Source: Winogradskyella flava
GTDB taxonomy: Bacteria > Bacteroidota > Bacteroidia > Flavobacteriales > Flavobacteriaceae
Direction: 5' to 3'
Length of the DNA stretch: 64,000 nt
Assembly: GCF_014243395.1 (NCBI RefSeq)
Contig: NZ_JACLCP010000001.1
Location: 62,001 to 126,000, forward strand
Position numbers and translations under genes: made by a program. The notes below the pieces were generated by a model. The model did not search any database. It was not told the DNA's origin and worked only from the letters and a program-made list of their open reading frames with translations. This document shows, piece after piece, positions 45,369 through 54,529 of the stretch. How positions within the stretch are numbered: position 1 is the first letter of the stretch; each line of letters begins with the position of its first letter.

Positions 45369-46157
45369 TTAATGTATGGTCTTAAAAGAGTGCTTTAATC
45401 CCTTGAAAGCAACAAGATCCGCTCGAAGTGAACCAACAGCCAAATCCGCTTTTATTTTTAGTGGTATTCTATTTTTATCATCACTAACCCAAAGTGTTAA
45501 GCTTTCTTCTTCTTTAAACACACGTCCCGCCATAACATAAGGTCTAAACTTTAGTGATTTTACTTTTACTTCTGTACCATTAATATCAACCTCAACGGTT
45601 TCTCTTCCCAAATATTTTAACTTAAAACCGTAGTTTTCTTCATCAAAGAACATATTGGTCCTTATTTCATCTCCACGTCTTAAGGAAGATACATCGATAT
45701 TATTTCTTAAATGATAGTACATGGACACCATATCCTGAACATCTTGGGTAGTAGTAAATGTATCTACTTTCTTCTTCTTCTTGTTATTTACAATAGCTTT
45801 TTTCTCTCTATGGTTAAAATTTATCTCGATATCTTTTGTGTGTCCGCCCTCATCAATTTTTCTTATAAATTTATAAGGTGTACCGGTTTCTTTATCGAAA
45901 TAGCTTTCATATCGATCCCTTACTTTAAAAAATAAATTAACTGCACCTGTAGTTTTCCCTTTGCCCACAACGTGATACACTTGCTTACCCTTTAGTTTTT
46001 TTTGACTGACGTTTAAAGTGGCTTCACCAGCTTTAAACCAACCACTATAGCTCATTCTAAATTTAAACCATTCACCTTCCTGAAAGGCGGAATCCTTTTG
46101 CGTCGTCAATGCATTTAGCCCAGCAAAAAATAGTATTAATGTAAATAGATATTTCAT
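45369..46157 (-). CDS. DUF3108 domain exported protein
   Basis: A 262-residue protein with a signal peptide (MKYLFTLILFFAGLNALTTQ). The body is a beta-rich DUF3108 fold: GEWFKFRMSYSGWFKAGEAT, YHVVGKGKTTGAVNLFFKVR, YESYFDKETGTPYKFIRKID and WVSDDKNRIPLKIKADL. The family is periplasmic or outer-membrane associated and its role is unknown. First gene of the DUF3108-TDO-M23-pgi unit; I could not find a consensus promoter in front of it. Confidence 0.88.
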   Translation of the reverse strand: MKYLFTLILFFAGLNALTTQKDSAFQEGEWFKFRMSYSGWFKAGEATLNVSQKKLKGKQVYHVVGKGKTTGAVNLFFKVRDRYESYFDKETGTPYKFIRKIDEGGHTKDIEINFNHREKKAIVNNKKKKKVDTFTTTQDVQDMVSMYYHLRNNIDVSSLRRGDEIRTNMFFDEENYGFKLKYLGRETVEVDINGTEVKVKSLKFRPYVMAGRVFKEEESLTLWVSDDKNRIPLKIKADLAVGSLRADLVAFKGLKHSFKTIH

Positions 46158-46308
46158 AACCTCCAGTTTGTAAATTTAAATAATGTGCAACAATTATTAT
46201 GTTACAATTATCTTAAATACAATTACTATTCCAAATCTATTAAAACTCTGAAATACACGCAAAAACCTTAGTTGATTTATGATTTTTTCCGATAAATGCT
46301 CACATTTT

Positions 46309-46440
46309 TATATTTCCGCGATACTAAAATAGAGCAAACCATCATACACACACTTTACATCGGTTAATGTGTATTTGTAATTTTAGAGTTGGTTTTTTAG
46401 TAGCACGTTTAGCCATAGGGGACTAAACGTGCTTTCTATT
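46309..46440 (+). ncRNA. Candidate small RNA ending in a terminator opposite hppD
   Basis: No gene is found in 46158-46441. AGCACGTTTAG (46402-46412), a 10-base loop and CTAAACGTGCT (46423-46433) form a perfect 11-bp stem followed by TTCTATTTTT on the plus strand. On the minus strand the hairpin is followed by A-rich sequence, so it does not suit hppD. The only plus-strand start signal is a weak TATATTTC box at 46309-46316 with no -33 element. A plus-strand RNA of roughly 120 bases would fit. Confidence 0.35.
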
Positions 46441-46441
46441 T

Positions 46442-47602
46442 TTACAGCGTGCCTCGTTTCGCCTGCTCTCGCTCAATACTTTCAAACAAAGCTTTAAAGT
46501 TTCCAGCACCAAAACCACGTGCTCCCATGCGCTGAATAATTTCGAAAAACAAGGTAGGGCGATCTTCAATGGGTTTTGTAAAAATTTGAAGTAGATAACC
46601 TTCTTCATCTGCGTCAATCATTATACCTAAACTTTTCAAAGTTTCAATATCTTCTCGAAGTTCATGGCTAAACTCCTCTAGTCGTCCTGGTACTGCTCTG
46701 TAATATTCTTCTGGAGGTATAGATAAAAACTCCACACCTCTTTTACGTAATGCTGAGACCGTTTTTATGATATCGTCTGTTGCAACAGCAATATGCTGTA
46801 CACCTGGACCTTCATAAAAATCCAAGTACTCTTCTATCTGAGAACGTTTTTTACCTTCTGCTGGTTCGTTTATTGGAAATTTTATTCTTCCATTTCCGTT
46901 ACTCATTACCTTGCTCATCAATGCAGAATATTCCGTATGGATTTGCTTATCATCAAACGAAAGGAAATTCACAAATCCCATGACATCTTCATACCATTTT
47001 ACCCAAGTATTCATTTCTCCCCAACCGACATTACCTACCATGTGGTCAATATACTTTAAACCAACGGAGGCTGGATTATAATCACTCTTCCATTCTTCAA
47101 AGCCGGGCATGAATACACCATTATAATTTTTTCTTTCAACAAACATGTGCACTGTATCGCCATATGTGCAAATTCCAGCTCTCACAACCTCTCCAAATTC
47201 ATCTTTCTCAACCACGGGTTCCATATAAGATTTTGCGCCTCGTTTGGTTGTTTCTTCATACGATTTACGCGCATCATCCACCCAAAGTGCTACAACTTTA
47301 ACACCATCACCATGTTTAACGATATGGTCGTTTATCGGGCTTTTTGAATTTAAAGGTGTAGTGAGTACGAGTCTAATTTTGTCTTGCTTTAAAACATAAG
47401 ACACCGTGTCTTTACTTCCCGTTTCCAATCCTCTATATGCAAATGACTGAAATCCAAATGCCGTTTTATAAAAGTGGGCTGCTTGCTTTGCGTTACCCAC
47501 ATAAAATTCGACATAATCCGTTCCTAGAAGCGGTAAAAAATCTTGGGCTCCTTCAAATATTTTTTCTAAACCGTAGTTTACACTTTTAACTTCTTTACTC
47601 AT
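46442..47602 (-). CDS. hppD: 4-hydroxyphenylpyruvate dioxygenase
   Basis: Converts 4-hydroxyphenylpyruvate to homogentisate in tyrosine breakdown. The 386-residue protein has the VOC-type double module with iron ligands in KYIDHMVGNVGWGEM, GVQHIAVATDDI and TLFFEIIQRMGARGFG, and ends GFGAGNFKALFESIE, the strongly conserved family tail. It is the last gene of hmgA-DUF4190-hppD, 6 bases after the DUF4190 gene, so homogentisate formation and ring opening are co-expressed. Confidence 0.97.
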   Translation of the reverse strand: MSKEVKSVNYGLEKIFEGAQDFLPLLGTDYVEFYVGNAKQAAHFYKTAFGFQSFAYRGLETGSKDTVSYVLKQDKIRLVLTTPLNSKSPINDHIVKHGDGVKVVALWVDDARKSYEETTKRGAKSYMEPVVEKDEFGEVVRAGICTYGDTVHMFVERKNYNGVFMPGFEEWKSDYNPASVGLKYIDHMVGNVGWGEMNTWVKWYEDVMGFVNFLSFDDKQIHTEYSALMSKVMSNGNGRIKFPINEPAEGKKRSQIEEYLDFYEGPGVQHIAVATDDIIKTVSALRKRGVEFLSIPPEEYYRAVPGRLEEFSHELREDIETLKSLGIMIDADEEGYLLQIFTKPIEDRPTLFFEIIQRMGARGFGAGNFKALFESIEREQAKRGTL

Positions 47603-47608
47603 TATAAA

Positions 47609-48094
47609 TTAATTTATATCTGATTCTTTAGTTTCTATTTCTTCTTTAAGTAAGGCATCTATATTCACGGAATCTTCCTCAATTTCCATGTCATAATCGT
47701 CATCCCAAATTGTATCCATTTCTTCATCGTAATTGTCAAAATCATTATATCTAGAATTCTTTCGCAACTCTTCAAAGACACCTGACGATAACATTGTACC
47801 ATAAAAGGCGATTGCGGCAATTGCAAAAAGAACGATAATACCGTTCATTACAATAGCAATAATATTTATAACCTTTGCGGTATTGACATTGCTTCTAGAT
47901 TGGTATGAATAGAACTCAGGGTTTTCTCCATATTGCCTCAAACTTTTATTGGCTGTTACCAAACCTATGATTCCCAAAATTAAAGGCACAATGGCCGTAA
48001 TTCCATAACAACAGCAACCTGCTATGCCTATAACTAACGCTAAAATTCCTAAAACTAATGATAAAGGATCTGCCGGTAATTTATTGTGATTCAT
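47609..48094 (-). CDS. DUF4190-like small membrane protein
   Basis: A 161-residue protein with two hydrophobic pairs (LSLVLGILALVIGIAGCCCY, AIVPLILGIIGLVTA, and VINIIAIVMNGIIVLFAIAA) and an acidic C-terminal tail (NDFDNYDEEMDTIWDDDYDM). The N-terminal part matches the DUF4190 pattern. No function is known. It lies between hmgA and hppD on the same strand; a link to aromatic catabolism is only positional. Confidence 0.8.
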   Translation of the reverse strand: MNHNKLPADPLSLVLGILALVIGIAGCCCYGITAIVPLILGIIGLVTANKSLRQYGENPEFYSYQSRSNVNTAKVINIIAIVMNGIIVLFAIAAIAFYGTMLSSGVFEELRKNSRYNDFDNYDEEMDTIWDDDYDMEIEEDSVNIDALLKEEIETKESDIN

Positions 48095-48115
48095 AAATGT
48101 AATATCCTTATTAAA

Positions 48116-49273
48116 CTACTCTAACCAAGATTTAAAATAATCATCGTCAGCAATTTTAATTGCCTCTTCGGTAACTTTTAACGGCTTAAAGGTATCTACC
48201 ATCACAGCCAATTCATCTGTCTTTACCTTGCCTATGCTACGTTCCATCGCACCTGGATGTGGACCATGCGGAATACCAGCAGGATGCAATGATATATGCC
48301 CAGCTTCAATATCATTTCTACTCATAAAATCTCCATCTACGTAATATAGTACCTCATCACTATCAATGTTGCTGTGATTATATGGTGCAGGCACAGCTAA
48401 TGGGTGGTAATCATATAAACGTGGCACAAAACTACAAACCACAAAAGCATCCGTTTCAAAAGTTTGATGGACAGGAGGTGGCTGATGTACACGACCAGTT
48501 ATTGGCTCAAAATCATGAATTGAAAAAGCATAAGGATAATTATAACCATCATAACCTATAACATCAAACGGATGTGACGCATAAACCATTTCTATAATCT
48601 CGTCTTGCTTTTTTATTTTGATAAGAAAATCGCCCGATTCGTTATATGTTTCCAATTCTTGTGGTTGACGCAAATCCCGCTCACAAAATGGTGAATGTTC
48701 TAATAATTGTCCAAACCAATTGCGATAACGCTTAGGTGTATAAATTGGTCTATAGGATTCTACAATAAATAATCGGTTGTCTTCCGTATCAAAATCGAGT
48801 TTGTAGATAATTCCTCTTGGCACTAAAAGATAATCACCATATTTAAAATCGAGATTACCTAGATGTGTTCTTAATTTACCTGAACCCTTATGGATAAAGA
48901 TTAATTCGTCGGCATCAGTATTCTTATAAAAATAGTCTCTTGTAGATTCTTTTGGTGCAGCTAGGATAATATTACAATCCGTGTTTGTTAAAACTATTTT
49001 TCTACTATCTAGATAATCCTGCTCTGGCTTAACTTTGAAGCCATGAAAGCGATAGGATTGAATGTTATTTGCTTTTGCAACTTTTGGTGCAATGCTGTAT
49101 TGTTTTCTTATGTCCTTAACCTGAGTTGGACGCTGCTCGTGATAGCTATTTGTAGACATACCATCAAAACCAATGGTGCCGAATAATTGCTCGTAATAAA
49201 AGCTACCATCTGGTTTTTTAAATTGGGTATGTCGCTTTGGTGGAATTTCTCCTAATTTATGATAAAATGGCAT
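48116..49273 (-). CDS. hmgA: Homogentisate 1,2-dioxygenase
   Basis: Opens the homogentisate ring to maleylacetoacetate. The 385 residues form a cupin fold; the iron-site region is present as SLHPAGIPHGPHPGAMERS and VYASHPFDVIGYDGYNYPYA precedes it. The family N-terminus MPFYHKLGEIPPKRHTQFKK supports the start at 49273. It is the first gene of the tyrosine-catabolic unit, so its upstream gap holds the promoter. Maleylacetoacetate isomerase and fumarylacetoacetase genes are not in the window. Confidence 0.95.
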   Translation of the reverse strand: MPFYHKLGEIPPKRHTQFKKPDGSFYYEQLFGTIGFDGMSTNSYHEQRPTQVKDIRKQYSIAPKVAKANNIQSYRFHGFKVKPEQDYLDSRKIVLTNTDCNIILAAPKESTRDYFYKNTDADELIFIHKGSGKLRTHLGNLDFKYGDYLLVPRGIIYKLDFDTEDNRLFIVESYRPIYTPKRYRNWFGQLLEHSPFCERDLRQPQELETYNESGDFLIKIKKQDEIIEMVYASHPFDVIGYDGYNYPYAFSIHDFEPITGRVHQPPPVHQTFETDAFVVCSFVPRLYDYHPLAVPAPYNHSNIDSDEVLYYVDGDFMSRNDIEAGHISLHPAGIPHGPHPGAMERSIGKVKTDELAVMVDTFKPLKVTEEAIKIADDDYFKSWLE

Positions 49274-49356
49274 TTGTCGTTTTGTTTAAATGTTGAATTG
49301 TTTATACGTTTATTTGTATAAATAAAACTGATTAAAGGTACAAAAAATGCATATCT

Positions 49357-49412
49357 ATTCTGGATTCCTTTTGATAAGGAAGTGTAAATGAAGTTTTAGA
49401 TTTTCCCAGAAT
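49357..49412 (-). other. Nested inverted repeats upstream of hmgA
   Basis: ATTCTGG (49357-49363) pairs with CCAGAAT (49406-49412), and TTCCTT (49365-49370) with AAGGAA (49376-49381) inside it. On the minus strand the inner hairpin is followed, after about 17 bases, by six T. It could be a weak terminator for the patatin gene or part of hmgA control. Confidence 0.35.
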
Positions 49413-49447
49413 GATTTCATAGTATTACAAAGTTGATGATTTTTGCC

Positions 49448-51712
49448 TTAAAACCAAAATCCAAGATTAAAAAACCAATAGCTCTCACCTATATCTGGTG
49501 AATAGGTATATTTGGCCTCTAATGGACCAAGAAAAGTTTCTAGTGAATATCCTAGAGCATAACCACTATAATCGGGAGCTGTTAGCCACTCACCTGTTTC
49601 AAAAATTCCGTCTTCTATATTCGCATAATTGGCAGAAAAAAGAATGTGGTGCTTCTTAAAAATCTCATAGTCCAAAGTAAACATCGCTTTCACAAAACTA
49701 TCTCCAGAAAGTGCTAGATAATCATATCCATAAAATGATTGAAAATTATTGATAAAATTATTGGCATAGCCACCTAAACCAAAACCTAAGGTCGTTGTAG
49801 AATTATCTCCTATTTTAAAACCACCACTAGCTTCTGTCTTTAAGGCCACCTTGTTATTAAAACTAAACGCATAACCTATATCGGCTTTTGCTATTGAAAA
49901 TTCTTCAAAATCCTTATTAAGTCCTGCGGCATTTAAATATAAATGAAAGTCACCGTTAAAATAAAATCCTCTTTTAGGAAATAATGGATTATCATAATCA
50001 TCAAAAATCAAGTTACCAAAAACACTGAAATAATCAGTATTATCAAACGTTACTTCATCTTCTTGATTTTCATCAATTAGCGTTTCTGATGTAATCTTAA
50101 GTCGCTTATGCTCAGCACCTAAACGCAAAGCAAAATCCTTTCTGAATATGGTCTGTAAATAGACTTGATTGGTAAAATCTGTAAGTTCTACATCTATTTT
50201 ATTCAAATCTTCCAGTAAGGGAGAATCTTCTTCTAAAGCTAAAAGTGCATTTACATTTTTATTGAATTGATTATATCTAGATTTTACACCAATACTTAAA
50301 TAGAACCCTTTGTCAATAAAGTAATCAAAATTGTATCTAGAGTTATCGCCAAGAATAACATCCAAGGAAGCAATATCGTTATTAAATAATAACCGTTTTT
50401 TTGTAAGGTTTGCCAATATAGCACTTTTATAAAGTCCGTCGTAGTGTATACCAAGCTTAAGAAATGTGGTGGTTTCAGACTCTCTCAATTCACCTGTTAA
50501 CTTATAGCCCAAATTATCTTTACTTGGCTCTAAACAGTATCTAAATGTATCAAAGTTATTGGTCGCAATGAGATTATTAATACCGTCTTTAAAATCCTCA
50601 TAGCTTAATTTTTCATCATTTTTAAATTTTAACTTGCCCAGTACATAAGATCGCGTATAATGATCATTACCCTGTATTTTAATCGAGTTGATTTTTATGC
50701 TGTCCAAAAGCTCAATTTTTTGTCTTTCCACAAATGAGTTCTTATTTTTCTTGATACTTTTCAACTGAGAGATATTAGCTCTTGCTGCAGCTTCTCCATT
50801 AGCAATAATATCTTCACCTTCACTAAAAGACACTACAGAATAATTGCTAATGTCCGGTTTAATGTAGATATCCGTAAGTGGCGCCTTGTTTTTCATGGCA
50901 TTTATGGTACGGAAATTATTGATCTGTAATAGAATATCTGGTGCAGATTTTAAGGATTCCCTATCCCGAAGCGCATCCTGGACATCTACGCCAATTATAA
51001 TGTCCATGCCCTTGGCCCTTAACTGTTCAACAGGGAAATTATTGGTGACACCTCCATCTATGAGAATATCCTCGCCTAAAACTACAGGCTGAAATAATGA
51101 GGGCAAAGCTCCGCTAGCGGTAACTGCTTCGGCTAATCTACCGTTCTCCATAACGATAGACTCACCAGTTTCAATATTTGTGGTTATACAAAAGAAAGGA
51201 ATAGGTAATTTCTTAAAATCTCTTATCTCATTTACCGGAAGCATCAATTCGTACAAAAGATTATATACATTTTGCCCTCTAGATAAGGCAGAAGGTAGGC
51301 TGATTTTAAAATTCTCAAAAGGTAAGCTTACAGCATACTTTTCGGCATTTTCGCGCTCATAAAATGGCTTAGACGCCCTAGGAAAAGCATCATTTATCAA
51401 TACATCAAAATCTTGTTTATTGAAAAGTTCCTCAAGCTGTTTACCCGAATAACCAGAAGCATATAACGACCCTATTATGGCACCCATACTCGTACCTGCA
51501 ACATAATCTATTTTTATACCAAGACTATCGATTACCTTTAATACTCCTATGTGTGCAAAACCTTTAGCGCCACCACCACTCAGCACCAATCCAACTTTTG
51601 GTTCATTTTCCTCTTGGGCATATGAACTGTTTGTACTTAAAACAAAACATAACAGTACAAATACCAGCAGCACTATTCTATTCCTTAGGCAATATGTTAG
51701 GGGCAACTTCAA
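49448..51712 (-). CDS. Patatin-like phospholipase fused to a BamA/Omp85-type barrel
   Basis: A 754-residue type V secretion-like protein. The signal peptide ends SYAQEE. The patatin domain (about 35-240) has GLVLSGGGAKGFAHIGVLKV (oxyanion loop), the serine in GTSMGAIIGS and the dyad Asp in ILIDGGVTNNFPV. A POTRA-like segment follows (about 340-410, INSIKIQGNDHYTRSYVLGK), then a 16-strand-type barrel ending SYWFFNLGFWF. It is probably an outer-membrane lipase displayed at the periplasm or surface. It follows uvrC after 6 bases. Confidence 0.92.
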   Translation of the reverse strand: MKLPLTYCLRNRIVLLVFVLLCFVLSTNSSYAQEENEPKVGLVLSGGGAKGFAHIGVLKVIDSLGIKIDYVAGTSMGAIIGSLYASGYSGKQLEELFNKQDFDVLINDAFPRASKPFYERENAEKYAVSLPFENFKISLPSALSRGQNVYNLLYELMLPVNEIRDFKKLPIPFFCITTNIETGESIVMENGRLAEAVTASGALPSLFQPVVLGEDILIDGGVTNNFPVEQLRAKGMDIIIGVDVQDALRDRESLKSAPDILLQINNFRTINAMKNKAPLTDIYIKPDISNYSVVSFSEGEDIIANGEAAARANISQLKSIKKNKNSFVERQKIELLDSIKINSIKIQGNDHYTRSYVLGKLKFKNDEKLSYEDFKDGINNLIATNNFDTFRYCLEPSKDNLGYKLTGELRESETTTFLKLGIHYDGLYKSAILANLTKKRLLFNNDIASLDVILGDNSRYNFDYFIDKGFYLSIGVKSRYNQFNKNVNALLALEEDSPLLEDLNKIDVELTDFTNQVYLQTIFRKDFALRLGAEHKRLKITSETLIDENQEDEVTFDNTDYFSVFGNLIFDDYDNPLFPKRGFYFNGDFHLYLNAAGLNKDFEEFSIAKADIGYAFSFNNKVALKTEASGGFKIGDNSTTTLGFGLGGYANNFINNFQSFYGYDYLALSGDSFVKAMFTLDYEIFKKHHILFSANYANIEDGIFETGEWLTAPDYSGYALGYSLETFLGPLEAKYTYSPDIGESYWFFNLGFWF

Positions 51713-51718
51713 TTAGCT

Positions 51719-53512
51719 TTATTCTTTATGATAATAATTATACACTTTGCTAGCTCGAGATACGCCAACGACAGCCTCTAGTTCGTCTAATTTGGCATTG
51801 GCGATTCGCTTTACGGTTTTAAAACGTTTCATTAAATCGATAATTGTTTGTTCTCCAACACCTGGAATATCTTCGAGTTCAGTCTTTAAAGCACCTTTGC
51901 TTCGTCTATTTCGGTGATGCTCTATACCAAAGCGATGTGCTTCATTACGTAATTGCTGAATGATTTTTAAAGTTTCGCTTTTCTTGTCTAAATATAGTGG
52001 AATTGGATCATCTGGATAAAATAATTCTTCTAAACGTTTAGCAATTCCGATGATTGCTATTTTTCCTCTCAATCCCAACAGATCAAGACTCTTTAAAGCA
52101 GAAGATAGTTGTCCTTTCCCACCATCAATGATTATAAGTTGTGGCAATGGTTGATCTTCTTCCAATAAACGTTTGTAACGTCTAAAAACCACCTCTTCCA
52201 TTGAGGCAAAATCATCTGGACCTTCAACCGTTTTTATATTGAAATGGCGATAATCTTTTTTACTTGGTTTTCCGTTTTTAAAAACAACACAAGCAGCTAC
52301 AGGATTAGAACCTTGGATATTGGAATTATCGAAACATTCAATATGTCTTGGTTCTTCAGACAAACGCAAATCAGCTTTCATCTGTGCCATAATTCTATTG
52401 GCATGACGATCTGGATCAACAATCTTGATTTGTTTTAACTTATCCATACGATAATACATGGCATTGCGTTTGGATAAGTCTACTATACTTTTCTTATCTC
52501 CAAGCTTAGGGATGGTCACTTTAACATCATCTCCTAGATCTACCTTAAGTGGCACGTATACCTCTTTGGAATTAGAATTGAATCGCTGACGAATTTCAGT
52601 AATGGCTATCTCTAAAAGTTCTTTGTCAGACTCTTGCAGTTTCTTTTTAAGTTCCAACGTATGAGATCTTATAATAGACCCATAACTCAATTGTAAAAAA
52701 TTAATATAGGCATAGGTTTCATCACTCACTATAGAAAACACATCTACATTACTAATCTTAGGATTCACAATTGTAGACTTGGACTGATAATTTTCTAAAA
52801 TTTCAAGTTTCTCCTTTATTTTTTGGGCATCTTCAAATTGCATTGCAGCGGCATGATCTTTCATTTGCTTTCTAAACTGCTGTAGCGAATCCTTAAAATT
52901 TCCCTTTAAAATTTCTCGAATTGCGGTGATGTTAACATGGTATTCTTCTTCTGTTTCAAGACCCTCACAAGGTCCCTTGCAGTTTCCAAGATGGTACTCA
53001 AGGCAAACTTTATATTTTCCAGCTTCGATTTTGGCTTCGGACAAATCGTAATTACATGTTCTTAGTTGATAAATCCCTTTTATCAATCCAAGAAGTGTTT
53101 TAACCGTTTTCATACTGGTGTAAGGCCCAAAGTATTCCGAACCATCCTTAATTACTCTTCGAGTTGGAAAGACTCTAGAAAAACGTTCGTTTTTCACGCA
53201 AATCCAGGGATAAGATTTATCATCCTTAAGCATCACATTGTACTTAGGTTGATACTTCTTTATCAGGTTGTTTTCCAATAATAAAGCATCATTCTCTGTT
53301 TCAACAACAATATGTTTTATTGAAGCTATGTTCTTGACTAAAACACGTGTTTTACCATAATCGTGATGCTTGGTAAAATAACTACTTACTCGTTTTTTTA
53401 TATCCTTGGCCTTACCAACATAAATCAGCTTTCCATCAGCATCGAAATACTGATACACTCCAGGTTGATGCGGTAGTGTTTTAATCTGAATATCTAAGGT
53501 AGTTTCTGGCAT
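51719..53512 (-). CDS. uvrC: UvrABC excinuclease subunit C
   Basis: Makes the dual incisions in nucleotide excision repair. The 597 residues contain the GIY-YIG nuclease (LPHQPGVYQYFDADGKLIYV, GKAKDIKKRVSSYF), a Cys-rich linker (CLEYHLGNCKGPCEG), the UVR motif (DAAAMQFEDAQKIKEKLEIL-like), the RNase H-like domain (HIECFDNSNIQGSNPVAACV, IIDGGKGQLSSA), and terminal HhH motifs (LEDIPGVGEQTIIDLMKRF). A -7-like TACTTTTG at 53518-53525 lies only 6 bases before the ATG, so a leaderless mRNA is conceivable. Confidence 0.97.
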   Translation of the reverse strand: MPETTLDIQIKTLPHQPGVYQYFDADGKLIYVGKAKDIKKRVSSYFTKHHDYGKTRVLVKNIASIKHIVVETENDALLLENNLIKKYQPKYNVMLKDDKSYPWICVKNERFSRVFPTRRVIKDGSEYFGPYTSMKTVKTLLGLIKGIYQLRTCNYDLSEAKIEAGKYKVCLEYHLGNCKGPCEGLETEEEYHVNITAIREILKGNFKDSLQQFRKQMKDHAAAMQFEDAQKIKEKLEILENYQSKSTIVNPKISNVDVFSIVSDETYAYINFLQLSYGSIIRSHTLELKKKLQESDKELLEIAITEIRQRFNSNSKEVYVPLKVDLGDDVKVTIPKLGDKKSIVDLSKRNAMYYRMDKLKQIKIVDPDRHANRIMAQMKADLRLSEEPRHIECFDNSNIQGSNPVAACVVFKNGKPSKKDYRHFNIKTVEGPDDFASMEEVVFRRYKRLLEEDQPLPQLIIIDGGKGQLSSALKSLDLLGLRGKIAIIGIAKRLEELFYPDDPIPLYLDKKSETLKIIQQLRNEAHRFGIEHHRNRRSKGALKTELEDIPGVGEQTIIDLMKRFKTVKRIANAKLDELEAVVGVSRASKVYNYYHKE

Positions 53513-53604
53513 TAAACCAAAAGTATATAAAAGTTATAAGTTTTGAGTTATAAGAACTTAAAGTTAACAGATAATTCATCTAGATTAATAAACCAACTTA
53601 AAAA

Positions 53605-53635
53605 TTTGAGGAACTTTAAATACTTCTTAACTTTA
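53605..53635 (+). promoter_or_regulatory. Probable promoter of the rimK-like operon
   Basis: TTTG (53605-53608) and TAACTTTA (53628-53635) are 19 bases apart. The last base of the -7 box is A instead of the consensus G. It lies 19 bases before the chosen ATG at 53654, which supports that start over the in-frame TTG at 53543. Confidence 0.5.
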
Positions 53636-53653
53636 GACACTTTAAGTACTACT

Positions 53654-54529
53654 ATGAACATTGTCATTCTTTCTAGAAATGAAAATTTATATTCTACAAG
53701 ACGTCTTATTGAAGAGGGTGAAAACAGAGGTCATGATATAGAGGTTATTGATCCTTTAAAGTGTGACATCATTATAGAAAAGGAAAAACCAACAGTGTAT
53801 TACAGAGATCGCTATTTAGATTATGTAGATGCTATTATCCCTAGAATCGGAGCTTCGGTTACTTTTTTTGGTTGTGCTGTCGTGAGGCAATTTGAAATGA
53901 TGAATGTTTTCACAACCGTTACATCTGATGCCATTATTAGAAGTAGAGATAAACTAAGAAGTTTTCAACGCTTATCTAAAGCAGGAATAGGTATGCCCAA
54001 AACGGTTTTCACCAATTATTCTAGAGATGTTGAAGAAGTTTTGAATCATGTTGGCGGACCACCCGTAATTATAAAACTTTTGGAGGGTACTCAAGGCCTA
54101 GGCGTTGTTCTGGCTGAATCTAGAAATGCAGCCGAGTCCGTATTAGAAGCGTTTAATGGGTTGCAAGCTAGGGCTTTAGTTCAAGAATATATCAAAGAGG
54201 CCAAAGGTGCTGATTTAAGAGCGCTTATTGTAGATGGACAAGTGGTTGGAGCCATGAAGCGTCAAGGACGCGAAGGCGAGTTTAGATCAAACCTTCATCG
54301 CGGAGGCAGTGCCAATTACATAAAACTTTCAGAAGATGAATTAAAATTGGCCATCAAAGCTGCGCGTGCCTTAAAACTGCCTGTCTGTGGTGTTGATATG
54401 CTACAATCCTCTAGAGGACCTTTAATAATGGAAGTTAATTCCACGCCAGGTTTAGAAGGTATAGAAGGGGCTACTCATAAAAATATAGCAAGAGCAATTA
54501 TTACATTCATAGAACGCAACAGAAGATAA
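53654..54529 (+). CDS. rimK: RimK-family ATP-grasp ligase
   Basis: ATP-dependent amino-acid ligase; E. coli RimK adds glutamate to ribosomal protein S6. I start it at 53654 ([20 protein letters not shown]), giving 291 residues, the usual RimK length. ATP-grasp landmarks: [75 protein letters not shown] and [17 protein letters not shown]. Its stop is immediately followed by the start of the aspartoacylase-like gene, a pairing that suggests ligase and hydrolase act on one modification. Confidence 0.9.
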   Translation: MNIVILSRNENLYSTRRLIEEGENRGHDIEVIDPLKCDIIIEKEKPTVYYRDRYLDYVDAIIPRIGASVTFFGCAVVRQFEMMNVFTTVTSDAIIRSRDKLRSFQRLSKAGIGMPKTVFTNYSRDVEEVLNHVGGPPVIIKLLEGTQGLGVVLAESRNAAESVLEAFNGLQARALVQEYIKEAKGADLRALIVDGQVVGAMKRQGREGEFRSNLHRGGSANYIKLSEDELKLAIKAARALKLPVCGVDMLQSSRGPLIMEVNSTPGLEGIEGATHKNIARAIITFIERNRR

